This document shows, in pieces, positions 47,810 to 59,804 of a stretch of DNA of 64,000 nucleotides. The notes below the pieces were generated by a model. It was not told where the DNA came from and did not search any database. It worked only from the letters and a program-made list of their open reading frames with translations. The stretch's first letter is position 1. Every line of letters begins with the position of its first letter. The position numbers and the translations under genes were made by a program. The stretch is from positions 10,768,182 through 10,832,181 of the forward strand of contig NW_004624781.1 of assembly GCF_000247695.1 (NCBI RefSeq), in the 5' to 3' direction. Source of the DNA: Heterocephalus glaber. Lineage: Eukaryota > Chordata > Mammalia > Rodentia > Bathyergidae.

Positions 47810-47968
47810 CATGGTTCTCAATCCTGGCAGCACTCAGGAGGCTTCTGGAAAGCTCTGAAAAATAGCAGTACATAGGCTCCACCCCTAGAGATTTGGTTTA
47901 ATTGGTCTAGAGAGGGCTCTAAAAATTGGTGTTTCTAATAATCCATTGATGCTGGAGGCTTGGTTTTA
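47810..47968 (+). mobile_element. MER5A hAT relic, copy 1 of an adjacent pair
   Basis: Begins 'catggttctcaatcctggca' and includes 'ctccacccctagagatttgg' and 'tttaattggtctagagagg', a good MER5A sequence order. Confidence 0.72.
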
Positions 47969-47972
47969 CTTA

Positions 47973-48152
47973 AAGCAGAGCTTGTCACATGGACTGTACC
48001 TTAGAAGCATGTGAGAAAGTTTAAAATGTGCAGATGGTCCAGCCCTACCCCCAGGGGTTCTGATGGATTGGTCTAAACTGCCCTGGGCATCAGGACCTTA
48101 TAAACCTCCTGACTTGTTTTCAGTGTCAGCCAAGGTTGAGAACCAATGACTT
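47973..48152 (+). mobile_element. MER5A hAT relic, copy 2 of an adjacent pair
   Basis: Contains 'tccagccctacccccagggg', 'ttctgatggattggtctaaa', and closes with the terminal 'ccaaggttgagaaccaatga'. It is in the same orientation as its neighbour. Confidence 0.72.
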
Positions 48153-48154
48153 AA

Positions 48155-48535
48155 AGAGCAATACAAGCATCTATTCCTCTCCTTACAAAAGCACAACTCA
48201 TCATTAAAACAGTCAAGTTTGTATACAGACTCACATAATGTTAGTCCTACCCTGTTCGTTCTTCAGTGTTCATTAACGTATATTTATAAAAATGTCTTAA
48301 CAAATCAAATACCTTGATCTATTATATAAAATTTCAGCTCTGAATAGCACCTTAGGATTGAATATATGTCCCCTTAACAAATCTTGGTTCAGGTTCCAGG
48401 TGAGATGACTCATGACTCGGTCTGATTTGTTGTCAGAAGTCTCTCAAAATTTATTCTCAACCTCCTCCTCACCCCCTTATCCTCAATCATAATGCCCTAT
48501 TGCCTCCCTTCCGCATGGATTTATAGACCTGTTCA
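48155..48535. other. AT-rich unique sequence
   Basis: No feature recognised. Confidence 0.4.
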
Positions 48536-48539
48536 AAGA

Positions 48540-50160
48540 CACCCTTTACTTTTCTTTTTGAGTATTCAGTAGAAAGATCAACAATGATTTCACAAAACCC
48601 CCTCTCTAGGGGAAGAGCTACAATAGACCGTTTTCCACCATTTACACTTTGGTGTCAACTTTCAAGTTCAGCCCCAAATTCTGTCAGAATTTGATAAGGA
48701 TGCATTGAATAAATAGATAATTTGGGAGAGAAGTGATATCTTTTCTATACTAAGTGTCTTAGCTAATGAAGATCATGTATTTCCCTATTTAGATCTCTAA
48801 TGTTATTCAATAGTTTCATAATTTTTCTCTGCAAGCTCTTGAGCATCTTTCAGTATGTACATGCCTGAATATACTGCTGAGGCATTAAATGTATCTTTTA
48901 AAGATTTATTTGTTGCTATTATGTAGAGTGTTGGTATATGACTTTTGCGTTTTGATTTTTTTGTCCAGTAAACTTACTATACTCTTTTATTAATTCAAAT
49001 GGTTTATATAGCCTTTTAGATTTTAAAAATATGTAATCATATGATATGCAATAATAAAAAGTTTTATTGTTCACCATTCACTGTTTTTATTTCTTTTTAT
49101 TCTCTTACAGTATTAGCTAAAATCTCTGATTTCCAATAAAATGTCAAATCAAAGTCGTAATGGAGGCATCTTTCTTTTCTCCCCAGCTCAAAAAGAGACT
49201 GTTAAAAGTCTCATGTCATCATGACATTTGTTACTTGCTATAGATTTTTTGCTGACTTTATGAAAGCCTTTATCAGTTACAGGAAATTCCCTCCTATTTC
49301 TAATGTTACAAGTTGTATCATTGTCTCTGCCGTTCAAACTTTGCCTATGTCCATGCCTTTGGCCAAGTTTCATTGCCATTCTTCTCCCTTGAACTGCTGT
49401 GCATTTCTCCGCCTCACCATGGGTCACTCTGAAAATGTAATGTTCATGGAAATGACTGTGCCAGTAGCAGGGTAAGCCTTGCGAGAGATCCTGTGCTTGT
49501 CCTGACTCTTTTGTTGCTTCCACTGTCGTCGTGAGAAGAACATGCCCTCCTGCTCTAGTCGTTCAAACATAGGCACTCCTGAATCTATCCTAAAACAGTG
49601 AAACCCAGAGTCAGTTCTGCCAGCCAGCATCTGTTTTATTTTGATGCATTGCATAGTTGTGTCTTAGCTCACAAGTATAATGTGCTAATAATGTTTCTAA
49701 CCACGAATAAGTGTGGAACTCTATCAAATGCTGTCTCTTCTTCTATGGAGATAAGCACGTGTTTCCCCCCTTCAATCTGTTAATATGATAATTTTTCCTT
49801 TAATATAAATCAGTCTTCCATTACTGAAATGAATCCTGCTTGGTCATGATGTATTCTAGTTTCTATAAATTTCTTTATTTGGTTGGCTAATTTTATTTAA
49901 GGCATGTGCATCAATGTTTATGAGTGAGACCCCTTGCAATTTTCTTTCCTTGAATTGCCCCTTTCAAACTTGGTAGCAAGGTTATGGCAGGGTTTTTTAA
50001 ATAATAACTATTAGGGGGTACTCTCTCTCTTTTTGTTACTTGGAAGAAACTGTGTTAAGTTGAAATGATCTTTTGCTTGAATATCTTTAAAATTTCCCAG
50101 TGAAGAAACTGGGCCAGAAGTTTTCTTTGTAGAAAAAATTTGACCAGTGCTTTACTTTAA
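48540..50160 (-). repeat. L1 ORF2 relic (antisense)
   Basis: Antisense L1 ORF2 text is visible, for example 'ctatcaaatgctgtctcttc' with 'ttcttctatggagataagca' and 'tcaatctgttaatatgataa'. Stops break all frames. It is not continuous with the L1 beginning at 50165, because that one starts with its 3' end, so two copies abut. Confidence 0.55.
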
Positions 50161-51022
50161 AAAGATAAATTTTGTTGTATATATTTCAGATTCATGACAT
50201 GATATTATGGGATGCACATAGATTATAAAATGGTTTCTATAGAGAAGCAGATTAACACATCTATCACCTCAACAACAACAATCTGCTTATTTAACAAAAT
50301 TCCCTAGCATGATACAATTTTATTAACTATAATCTTCATGTTATATATAAACATCTAGAATTATTCATCTTACTTTTCCACTACTTTGTATCCTTTGACC
50401 CAAATCTCTCCATTTTCTTCTCCAATTCGACTTTGTTATTTTTATTTGTTTGTTTGTTTTTAGGTTCCACATATAAGTGAAACTTTTCTTTCTGTTTCTG
50501 GCTGATTTCAATTAATATAATATTCTCTAGGTGCATCCATGTTGTGGCACATGGCCAGATTTCCTTCATGATTAGGGCTGAATAATGTTCCATTTTATAC
50601 ATATACTGTACCATGTTTTCTTTATTCATGCATCCTTCAGTGCATGCTTATGTTGTTTCCATGTTGCTTTTATCTGTTTTTGCTAATAGTCATCCTAGTG
50701 GATGTTAGATTATATCTCGAAGTGGGTTTAATTTACAGTTCTTGATGATTAGTGATATTGAGCACCTTTCAATATATCTTTTGGTGATTTTGGTGTCTTC
50801 TTTGGAGACATCTATTCAGGTCTTTTAAAATTGAGCTATTTGTTTTTCTGCTATTGAGTTATAAGAGTTCTTTATAAATAGGGATTATTAAATTCTTATC
50901 AGATACTTGGTTTGCAAATAGTTTTTACCAGTCTATAGGCTGCCTTTTCATTTTGGTGATTGATTCTTTTCTGTATGGAAATTTTTTAGTTTGATGTAGT
51001 AGCATTTCATTATTTTGCCTCC

Positions 51023-51143
51023 ATAGCCTGAGCTTTTTTGTTTGTTTGGTTTTTTGTACCAGGGATGGAACTCAAGTCCTTGTGCTTGCAAGGCAGGCGG
51101 CAGAACCACTGAGCTAAATCCCCAGACCATAGCCTGAGCTTTT
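51023..51143 (-). mobile_element. ID-like SINE in L1, 15-bp target duplication
   Basis: The body (51038-51128) lies between exact copies of atagcctgagctttt (51023-51037 and 51129-51143), 17 bp if the shared cc before each is counted. The minus strand shows an intact box A (tagctcagtgg), a box B-like gagttccatcc and an A-rich tail seen here as ttgtttgtttggtttttt. It is the least damaged ID-like copy in the window. Confidence 0.88.
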
Positions 51144-51456
51144 GCTATGATATTAAAAAAAATCACCACTCAGGCTAATGTCAAGGAGCAATTCTTCTCT
51201 GTTCTTTTCTGGAAGTTTTGTGGTTTTAGATCTTACATTTAGGTCTTTTAATCATCTCGAGTTAAGTTTTGTTTATAGTGTAATAGTTCAACTTCATTCT
51301 TTGGCATGCCAGTATTCCAACTTCAATTATGAAAGAGTCCTTTGCATTGGGTCCCTTTGGGCCCTTGTTGAAAATTAGTCAACTGTGTATGTTTGGTTTA
51401 TTTGGGGGCTCTCTATTCTGTTCCATGGATCTGTGCTTCTGGTGTTATGCCAGTAT

Positions 51457-51515
51457 CACACTGTCTTCAGAGGCAGGCGGTAGAACCACTGAGCTAAATC
51501 CCTGGTCCACACTGT
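51457..51515 (-). mobile_element. tailless, truncated tRNA/ID-like insertion in L1
   Basis: A 43-bp insertion (51465-51507) is flanked by 8-bp copies of cacactgt (51457-51464 and 51508-51515). On the minus strand it contains the 5' half of the ID-like SINE, with box A tagctcagtgg and the lineage-typical ctaccgcctgcc. It stops near the anticodon loop, with no box B and no A-rich tail. This matches the described class of tailless retropseudogenes. Confidence 0.7.
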
Positions 51516-52420
51516 GTCGATTACTATAACTTTCCAATATAATTTTAAAATGAGGAAGTGCAATATTTCCAACTTTTTTTCTTTCTCAGTATTGCTTATA
51601 ATTATTCAGGTTTGATTGTGGTTACATATGAATTTTAGGATTTTCTTTTCTATTTCTGTAAAGAATGTCATTAGAATTTTGACAGGTTTTGCCTTTAATC
51701 TGTATAATGATTTGGATAGAATGAACATCTTAACAATATTAATTCTTTCAATTCATTAACAAAATACATCTTTTCACTTATTTGTGTCTTTAATTTTTTC
51801 ATCAATATTATATAGTTTTCAATGTATAAATCTTTTACTTTCTTTATTACATTTATTGGCATTTTTATGCTGTTGTAAATGGAATTCTTTCTTTCTTTTC
51901 TGCCTATGTTATTTGTATATAGGAATGCTGCTGAGTTTTGTATGTGGATTTTATATCCCACAAATTTTCTGAATTCATGTGACTGAGAGTTTCTTGTGGA
52001 ATTGTTAGAGTTCTCTATGTATAAAATTGTGTCATCTGCAAATAGAGATAATTTTACTTCTTTTTGACTTGGATTTCTTTTATTTTTTTTTCTTTTCTGA
52101 TTACTTCTGCTTATACTTTCAGTAATATGTTGAAACAGGAGTGAGAAGAGTGGGGATATCGCTTTGCTTTTATTTATGAGTATGGAAGAATTATTTTCGA
52201 ATCACTTTGAATGTTACATTTTTTCATTCATCTATTCCACCTCAATTATTCATAATACTATGGCTTCTTATTATCTGTGTCATATATGCAGCAGTTACTA
52301 AGTGTTACATTTCTTCTGGGTAATGGTTCTTTTGGACCTCTCTTTTAGAATTTTGATTTGTCTCATCAGTTTTCAAGTGTTAAATCTTGAACAACTTTTT
52401 AAAATAATAAATATTGGGTT

Positions 52421-52808
52421 TGTTGCTTCTTAGGGTTTATATCTAGATGTCCCCACAAAACCTCATGAATTCATAGGTGGGGCTTTTGGGAGGTGATTGG
52501 ATCATGGGTGTAAAAGTTCATAGCTGAATGAGGAGTTTATAGCTAAATATAATGTTGGGAGGTGAAGTCTCGTGGGAGGAGGAAGGTCGTGGTTGGAAGG
52601 GTCTGTCTCCTTCCCTCCTTTCTCTCTCTCTCTTCTCTCTCTCTCTGCTTCCTGCCACCATGTCATGAGCTGTTTCTCCTCTGCCGTGCTGTCCTGCCTT
52701 GGACTAGAGACTGAAACTTCTATGAACTGTGAGCCAACATAAACCTTTCCTTTCGTAAGTTGTAGGTGTTGAGTATTTTCTCCCAGCAACGAGAAAGTAA
52801 CTAAGACA
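52421..52808 (+). mobile_element. solo LTR, ERVL-MaLR-like, inserted in L1
   Basis: Starts tgttgcttcttagggtttat, contains 'gggaggtgattggatcatgg', a (TC)n stretch (52600-52650), 'gactgaaacttctatgaact' and 'ccaacataaacctttcc' (which includes an AATAAA-like signal region), and ends gagaaagtaactaagaca. It is the same family as the reverse-oriented LTR at 41.0-41.4 kb. The L1 sequence on its two sides may belong to two copies. Confidence 0.7.
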
Positions 52809-55560
52809 TTACTGTGCTCTGTTGTATCCTTTTTCAGTTTTATTCATTTATAGTTTTATATTTATCATTTCTTTTCTCCTGCTACCTTGGCATAACAGTG
52901 ATGTTTCTTGAGACCCGGTTTTTGACTTCCTATAGAGTAAGTTGTGAATGCTTTACCCACCTTTAATGAATGTACATAACACTGGTGGACACTTGTACAT
53001 TGTTGGGTATTATGTTAGATTTTTGTCAAATAGGCCAAATTTGTTAATTATATTGTTTAAATTTTCTACATTTTTACTGTTTTGTTATTATTGTTGCTGC
53101 TGCTGCTTTTGCTATCAATTACCCTTAATATAATTGTTGTTTTTTTTCCTTTCTGTTGATGGTCTTGTCAGACTTTGGCTTCACATAGGCACATATCTTT
53201 CTGGATAATGAAGAATTTTATCATTCTGAAAATTCACTTTTTATATCTAGTGTTTGTTTTTCTTTGAATCAGAGTCCATTTGTTCAGATGTGAGTGTAGT
53301 TTTCCCAGCTGTCTTTGTTTAGAATTTGCCTGTTATTTCATTTTTCTATTCTTTTATTTCCAGTCATTCTATCCTTATGTTTTAGGTGTATAGCTTATAA
53401 CTGTCACATAATTAGCTTCTTAAAAGTCATCTGTATTTCTATATCTGGAATATTTAGTCTATATTTACTGCAATTGCCAATATATTTCTATCTATTTTTA
53501 ACACTTTATTTTATGCTTTCTGTTTGGCTGTACTGTATGACCTTCTTGTCCTTTAATTTTGTCTTATTCCACTTTTTTCACTACTATTTTATAATCTGTA
53601 TTCTATGTTTTTATTTTTAGTGGTCAGTCACTTGAGAAATTATATTGTGTACATATACCGTAATGAAGGCTGAAGTTTATACCTTTATTTTACCTCCCAA
53701 CAATAAAAGGTACTTAGAAGAGTCAAACTCCATATTGCCTATATTTTCTCTCCAATCCTTTCATTACCACTGTAATATGTTCTAGTTCAGGCTCTTTAAC
53801 CCTTCAGTGTTTGGTTAAAAGGGATGCATTTGTCAAAGAGTATTAGTTACATAATACTAGAACAAGTTAATCCTGAAATCTTGGTGGATTTCCTACAAAA
53901 GTTTTTCCCTTCCTCAGGCTGCAGTTCAGTGAGGGGTATTTTTGGCTGGGTGGTTCTCCACGGGGTCATCCAGGGATGAAGGCTCTGTTCTTCCTATGCC
54001 TTCATCCTTCTGTAGTTTTTGGAACATTCTCCATGAAGCTGGCCTGTGGGGAAAGCATGTGGGTGAAGGTATGCCTACTTCATTACCACTTTATCACAGA
54101 AGTGACCTGTATCACTCTGCTCAAATTCTAATGCTCTTAACTATTTGCAAGCACCCTGAGAAGTGTAGCCTGACTGCCTGCATGCAGGAATGAAAAGTCA
54201 ACAAATGCACGACAGTCTAGGGTACATGAGCATGGATAGTCACCATGGACTTTGCTTTTCTTGTCTTCTTACAGCACAGAATTCTATCTAGGATCATTTT
54301 CCTTATAGAGGAAGTAAATCTTTCAGCATTTCCTTAGTTTTATGGGGGTGAAATAGCTCAGTTTTTGAGTATCTAAAATATCTTCATTTTGTCCTACTTT
54401 TTAAGAGATATTTTTGTTGGGTATGATAAATTATAAATTGAAGTTATTTTTTTCTCAACATACTGAGTGTATTATCCCATAGTTTTCTGTCTCCCTTGTT
54501 GATGTTTAAAAATCTGCTGTTAGTGTCATTCTTGGTCTTTAAAGGGAATCTGTCTTTTTTCTTTATGCTGTTAAAATCTTCACTTTGAGTTTGGTTTTCT
54601 GCATCTCACATTGCTGTCAAAATGCAGATTGATTGATTAGGCATCTTGAAGCTATAGATTCGTGGTTTTTATCACATCTAAAAATTTCTCAACTAATCCT
54701 TTTTCCAATGTCCATTTCCAAATTCCTGTCTCTTATATCTGGAATTTATTTTTTTGGATGCTAAACATTCTTGCACTGTCTTTTGGTTTTCTTATACTTA
54801 TTTTCATACTTTACATTTGCCTCTCTATTTCACTCTGAGTTATTTCTTCTAATAAAATATATAGCTCACTATTTTTCAGCAGTTTCTAATTTGCTACTTA
54901 ACTGTTTAATTGAATGTTTATTTTCAGTTATTATATTTATATTTTAGATGTGTCATTTTGTTCTTTCTTGTTCAAGAAAATTTATATACAACTATCTGTA
55001 TATAAATATATATGTAAATATGTATTTATATGTACATATAATTATATGTGTATATATGGAGATAGAGGAAGAGATTTGAGAGATATATGAAACATGCTAA
55101 AGATGGCTATATCTCTTCTCTGTGTGACAATGCCAGTATCCAAAGTCTCTGTGTGTCTGTTTCTACTGTCTGTTGTTTCTCATCATTGATCTGTAGCATG
55201 ATCATTTTTCTTAGCAATTATTTGTGAGAGTTCTGTGGGGCTTAAAAGAAAAGTCAGTTTAGAAAATTTGCATTTACCTTTGCCAGGTGTCTGGGTGCAC
55301 CTACTACCTATGTACCCTTTCAGTCAAATTCACAGCTTAATAATTTTGAACCATATGTGCAAAATGAATTTGGACTGCAAATATATTTTAGAGATAATTC
55401 ATAGAGATAGCTTATTGGGAAATGTTTTCATCTTTGTTTGTTCGGTATTAATGCAACTTTTCTTGCAGTTGGTTAAAGCTCAGAGGTGGGAGTTAAGTTC
55501 TGGATCTTCCTTTCTTTAAACATGTGACTGTTGAGGATCTTAGCTTTATGGAGGAGGCTT
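52809..55560 (-). repeat. L1/HAL1-type relic (antisense), with an internal foreign segment
   Basis: Antisense text of an old L1M or HAL1-type element: 'aggccaaatttgttaattat', 'ctgtttggctgtactgtatg', 'gatatttttgttgggtatga', 'aaatctgctgttagtgtcat', 'actttgagtttggttttctg'. About 53815-54235 does not fit this and looks like a separate insertion of unknown family, which includes an 83-codon frame of no recognisable function. Confidence 0.6.
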
Positions 55561-55564
55561 GCTA

Positions 55565-55980
55565 TGAATCTCTGTACATGGAAGCATAGGCTATAAAAAC
55601 TAAAGCTCCTGCTTCCTGGGATTTTTGGTGTCGTTTATAACACTCCCAGGGCACAAGTACCTGAATACTAAGATTATTGGTCTGAATTCTCACCTTTGCA
55701 TAGATTTTTGTTTTGGTTTCAATACTTGCAAAAAGAGTTTTAAAAATATTTAAATCAATATTTTTATTGTTTGAAGGATAGGTTTCACCTAGAAATCTAG
55801 ATCCTGTATTACTAGAAACAGTATTTGGATTTAGGAGATATTTGTGAAAATAGAACCTCGAAGACCTGCAGATAGGCTGGATCTGTGTGTTTGGAGGGGG
55901 GGGATGTAAACTTGGGAGAGGTATTAGGGATGTGTCTGAGGCTTCTGCCCTGAGCACCTGGATGACTGGTGGTACCATGA
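55565..55980. other. unique sequence, no gene recognised
   Basis: A 138-codon minus frame (55562-55978) has no recognisable domain. Confidence 0.4.
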
Positions 55981-55984
55981 CTGA

Positions 55985-56500
55985 GTTGGAAATGATAAAG
56001 GAAGGAGGAGATTAAAGATTGGGAATGCAGATTAAGAGAGTGGATTTTAATGTTATAATGACCATTAGATAATCAGTTGAAGATGTTAGTAGGCTGTTGT
56101 ATATATAAGCCTGAAACTTGAAGTCTATGAAGTCTGAATCTGTAAATTTGAAAACCATCAGTATGTGGTACTGAATACCATAAAATGACAGTATCACAAA
56201 CTAGATAACTGGCATCAAGTATCTAGAGGTAGGCTATAGAGAGGGAAGGAGCCTTAAATGTCAGCACTAGGATACCCTAATATTCAGAAGTCAGGAATAA
56301 CGAGCTCCTTAGGTTTAGCTAAAGAGATAGAATGAGTGGCTAGTAAGGTAGGGGAAAAAACAGAAGAGTGGATGTTCCAGAATGTTTCAACAGGGATAAT
56401 CCCTAACAGTGCTTCAAGAACACAGTGAGAGCACGAAAAGGTCATAACCAGATTTGAAGAGGAAGTCAAAGAATGTGGGGAAAAGGCCAGTGGGCATGGA
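55985..56500 (-). repeat. LINE2 fragment (antisense)
   Basis: 'agatgttagtaggctgttgt', 'gcctgaaacttgaagtctat', 'tttgaaaaccatcagtatgt' follow the antisense order of L2 ORF2 ('aggcagttggatatatgagtc', 'gagtcatcagcatata'). Confidence 0.5.
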
Positions 56501-56504
56501 TCCA

Positions 56505-57495
56505 AGGCCCAGTGTGAGACAGCACATGGGAAGATGGTAATCTCACAGTGTACTTCAGAGTTTTGCTACAAAGAAAACTATAAGTATAGGGAATTTGGAC
56601 TCAATGGGATTTTGTTATGTTTAAGATTCCAAAGAGGGAACATTTTTGTTTGCCTGTGAGAATAATCCAGGAAAATTTTTGATGTTTGGGAGGCAATGAG
56701 CAATGGAAAAAGCAAAATTTTCATCCTGAAAAGTAGGCACCAGACCTTGGGCTGGCTAGGGCATCTCGATTTAAAAGTAGGAGAAAATAGAAGTTCTAAT
56801 TGATTACCTTTCACCCTAATAGAAGAGGTGAGGTCACCTCTCAGACCTCTTAGCTAAGTCTAAGGATGGGGTGGAGTCATGGGAATATAAGGAAACTGGA
56901 AAAGGTATAAAATAGTTATTTAGGAAAGAGAAAATGTACTAACGAGGGAATTGTGTAAGACTATGGACCTACATTTAAAGTGCAATTAGCCAGCCTGTTT
57001 TCTTCCAGCCCTGTTCATTTCTCAGGTGCAGGTGTGCAGGAGGGAAGCTGAATTTAACCAGACATGAAAAATGTTCAGCAAATAACAGTAAAGAATGGTA
57101 AAGGGTAAATGAGGGTATTGCAAGTGAGTGATGGCAGTGAAGTTGGGTAAAAACATGAGGAAAATAATGAGCAATGGAAATAGTTAGAGCAGTAGATTAG
57201 AGGCTCAGGGCAGTAAGTAACATTTGCAATGAGCACAAGAGAGGACTGAGCTGGAAAATCCCAAGGGGTGGTCCTAGGGTAAGATGCTTGAGCGTCTATT
57301 GGCACAACTATTGGTAGTCTAGGATTTGGCTGTGAGAATAGGACTTTGAGGTTATGTGGAGAAATTCATAATAAATACCAAGGTCACCAGTATCTAGAAC
57401 GGTGATAGAAAGGCAGTAAGAGAAAGCTAATCAACTCGGGGCTGATACAGGAAGTCACTGCATTTAAAAGTTGTAGTGCTTAAAAAAACCACATT
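56505..57495. other. no gene recognised, possibly more L2
   Basis: A/G-rich text on plus. Parts may be further worn L2. Frames on minus are at most 78 codons. Confidence 0.35.
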
Positions 57496-57504
57496 CTTAA
57501 AAGG

Positions 57505-57905
57505 GGCTTTGTTATAATACTGTACAGTCTCACCTATATGGAGAATCAAAAATAGTTGAACTCCTAGAAGTAGAGAGAGAGATAGTGGATACCAGGGACT
57601 AGAAGGCAGGGAAAGGGAGGGTGGGCAGTGCTGGCCATAAGGTGCAACATTTCAGTTAGAAGGAGTATGTTCAAGAGATTTATTGTACAGCATGGTGACT
57701 ACAGTAGACAACAATATGTGTTGTATAGAATATGTTCCTACTGTATACTTGAAAATTGCTAAGAGAGTAGAGTTTAAATGTCATCACATAAAGGCGTATG
57801 AGATAATGCATGTTAATTAGGTCCATTTAGCCATTTTACAACTTATACATATTTCAAAATGTTACATACACCATTTTTATTTGTTAATTTAAAATTAATC
57901 TTAAA
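57505..57905 (+). repeat. L1 3'-end relic (sense)
   Basis: 'gaactcctagaagtagagag', 'ggataccagggactagaagg', 'gtacagcatggtgactacag', 'atacttgaaaattgctaaga' and 'catgttaattaggtccattt' are the standard sense order of an older L1 3' region, ending in AT-rich sequence. Confidence 0.72.
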
Positions 57906-57909
57906 AAGA

Positions 57910-58635
57910 CCTGCCAGGCAATAAATTTCCATTTTGTAAGCCAAAATATAAAAAAGAGGATTTTTCTGGTAGACCATCACTGGGAAGCTATAGCCACGAA
58001 CAGGAAGGATCTTGCCCAGCCCTGAACCCAGCAGCAGGTGGGAGGTGGGAGGACACAGCTCAAGGTAGTGGAAATTCTATGCAGAGGGGAGAATCTGGCA
58101 TCGTAAGAAGCTGGATGGACCATTCAGAGTTGCACATGGGAGATGTTGTCTGTTTCAGACTCAGCTTCACAGATAAGAGATAGATAGTGCTATGTAGAAT
58201 GAAACCAAAGGTCTAATTGGAAAGAAAGCCTAAAAGTTGTAGGTAGGAAGGCAAATCTGATCAAAGTCTGACCAAAGTCTGATGGGTTTCTCTCTGATTA
58301 CCTCCTAGGGGAGGTGAATCCTTTTCTCTTCTCTAGAGCCTTGGACTTGAGGATGGCCTCTTGGCTTGCTACAGAGACACAGTGGCAGTGGGTGGTGGGT
58401 GTAGGGAAGGTCAGTGAGGAAGAGACTCTGAGGTGACCTCCCAGGGCCACAGGGAGCTCTTAGTTCTTTGACTTTAAGAGTCGAGGATGACATTTCCTAT
58501 CTTTGTGCTTCTTCCACAGCTCCTAGTCCAGTGTCATGCCTATAAGAGGTGATCAGTAAACATGGGTTGGATGAGAAATCAATTTTTTAACAGATCAAGG
58601 AATGATGAGAGATAGTGGCTATGCTGTATGCCTAC
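57910..58635. other. unique sequence, no gene recognised
   Basis: Nothing firm. An L2 or MIR tail may lie near 58500-58590 ('cagtgtcatgcctataagag', 'gatcagtaaacatgggttgg'). Confidence 0.35.
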
Positions 58636-58639
58636 TTCT

Positions 58640-58715
58640 GTGACTCCTGTCCTGCCATGTTCTAGCTGTGTGATCAGCAAGGTGCTTAATTCAAATTCCT
58701 TACTCTACACTGGTA
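58640..58715 (-). repeat. MIR fragment (antisense)
   Basis: 'tgttctagctgtgtgatcag' followed by 'aaggtgcttaattc' fits antisense MIR. Confidence 0.5.
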
Positions 58716-58764
58716 CCAGCCTGACAGTGATTTTGTGCAAAAAAACCCTCATCGTATAGTTGGG

Positions 58765-58930
58765 AATGCAGTAAGAGCCCAGCACTTGGCATGTGCCAGT
58801 ACTGTGCTATGTACATGGTTTTTTATCATCTATGTGACCTCACAGCAACATCCAACATGGGGACCAATTCAGCTCCGTTAAACAGAAGAGGCAACCAAAG
58901 CTTCAGTGAAGTGACCCCCAGCTGAGCAGT
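58765..58930 (+). repeat. MIR fragment
   Basis: 'gcacttggcatgtgccagta' and 'ctgtgctatgtacatggttt', then 'ttaaacagaagaggcaacca', fit sense MIR order. Confidence 0.5.
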
Positions 58931-58934
58931 GGCC

Positions 58935-59635
58935 AAGGACTACTTGCTCCTTGACCCCTCCTTCCAGCAGAACAGCAGGAGAATCCTCCCAGGATGAGCA
59001 ACCTCAGGAGCCTTTAACACCCCCCCCCCAACACACGGCAGTGTTTGTTCAGTTTTTCCCTTCTATTTCCATGTTGAAATGGTGTGCCTTATGCTCAGAT
59101 TGGCCTCCTGGCATGGCTTTCTATTTGCTCCATGGGAATTAATGTTCCAAAGCTGATTCCAACTTCCCTGGATGTCATGAACCATGTATGTCTCACAATT
59201 AATTTATAACTCCTAAAACTGCAAGCTCAAAGCACCACACCCGGTGGGGCCCTGATACCTGTTGTTCATGCTACTTAACACTCTTCTTTATTTTTAATCC
59301 TTCACAACTCTTAACACAGTCCTGAATGCATACTACAGCATAAGGTGTGTTGCTTGATGGATAGATAGATCTTTGAATGCATTATTTGAAAACTGTCAAG
59401 GTGACTACAAACAGAATGGACCAGAGTGCCTGCCATTAAATAAATTTAATTTATTTAATGAATAAATATGAAATAAAATGAATAAAATCCAAATGACTTT
59501 GGATTTTAATTCCCCAGATTTCACCTTTGTAATCTATAATGTCAGGGGTCTAAACTCAATATCGTAGGTCTTTTGGGACTGTAAAGTTCTAAAATTTTAT
59601 GGAATTTTGAGATGACAAATGTATTAAGTCCTTAG
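58935..59635. other. unique sequence with a 10-base C run at 59020-59029
   Basis: No exon was recognised. Contains a C homopolymer and an AT-rich (AATA)n-like patch at 59435-59490. Confidence 0.45.
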
Positions 59636-59639
59636 TATA

Positions 59640-59800
59640 AATGACCAGGTTCATTACATCCTCTGTAGCAATATTATCTAAGTTTTATACATGAAGAAAT
59701 TAGGCTTCAGAATGGTTGAATAAGTTGCCTAAGGTCACACAGTTATTAAGCAGAAGAATTGGGAGTCATGCCAGGGTCCCACAAATACCAAAGTACACAT
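59640..59800 (+). repeat. MIR SINE
   Basis: 'tacatgaagaaattaggctt', 'gttgcctaaggtcacacagt' and 'tattaagcagaagaattggg' are in sense MIR order. Confidence 0.72.
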
Positions 59801-59804
59801 TCTC

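Larger units (their letters stand above)
50165..52420 (-). repeat. L1 3' end and C-terminal ORF2 relic (antisense)
   Basis: From the left: the L1 3' region ('gtatatatttcagattcatg', 'aacacatctatcacctcaac'), then 'taatgttccattttatacat', 'gatgattagtgatattgagc', 'ttctttataaatagggatta', 'gattgattcttttctgtatg', and 'gtgtcatctgcaaatagaga'. This is the expected order for antisense L1 from the 3' end into ORF2. Later insertions are an ID-like SINE (51038-51128) and a tailless tRNA-like piece (51465-51507). The copy is diverged and non-functional. Confidence 0.75.

Noticed and set aside
50165..55560. A single full-length L1 on minus
   Set aside because: Sequence order shows at least two different L1-type copies. 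The right part does not continue ORF2 as expected, and all frames are broken.
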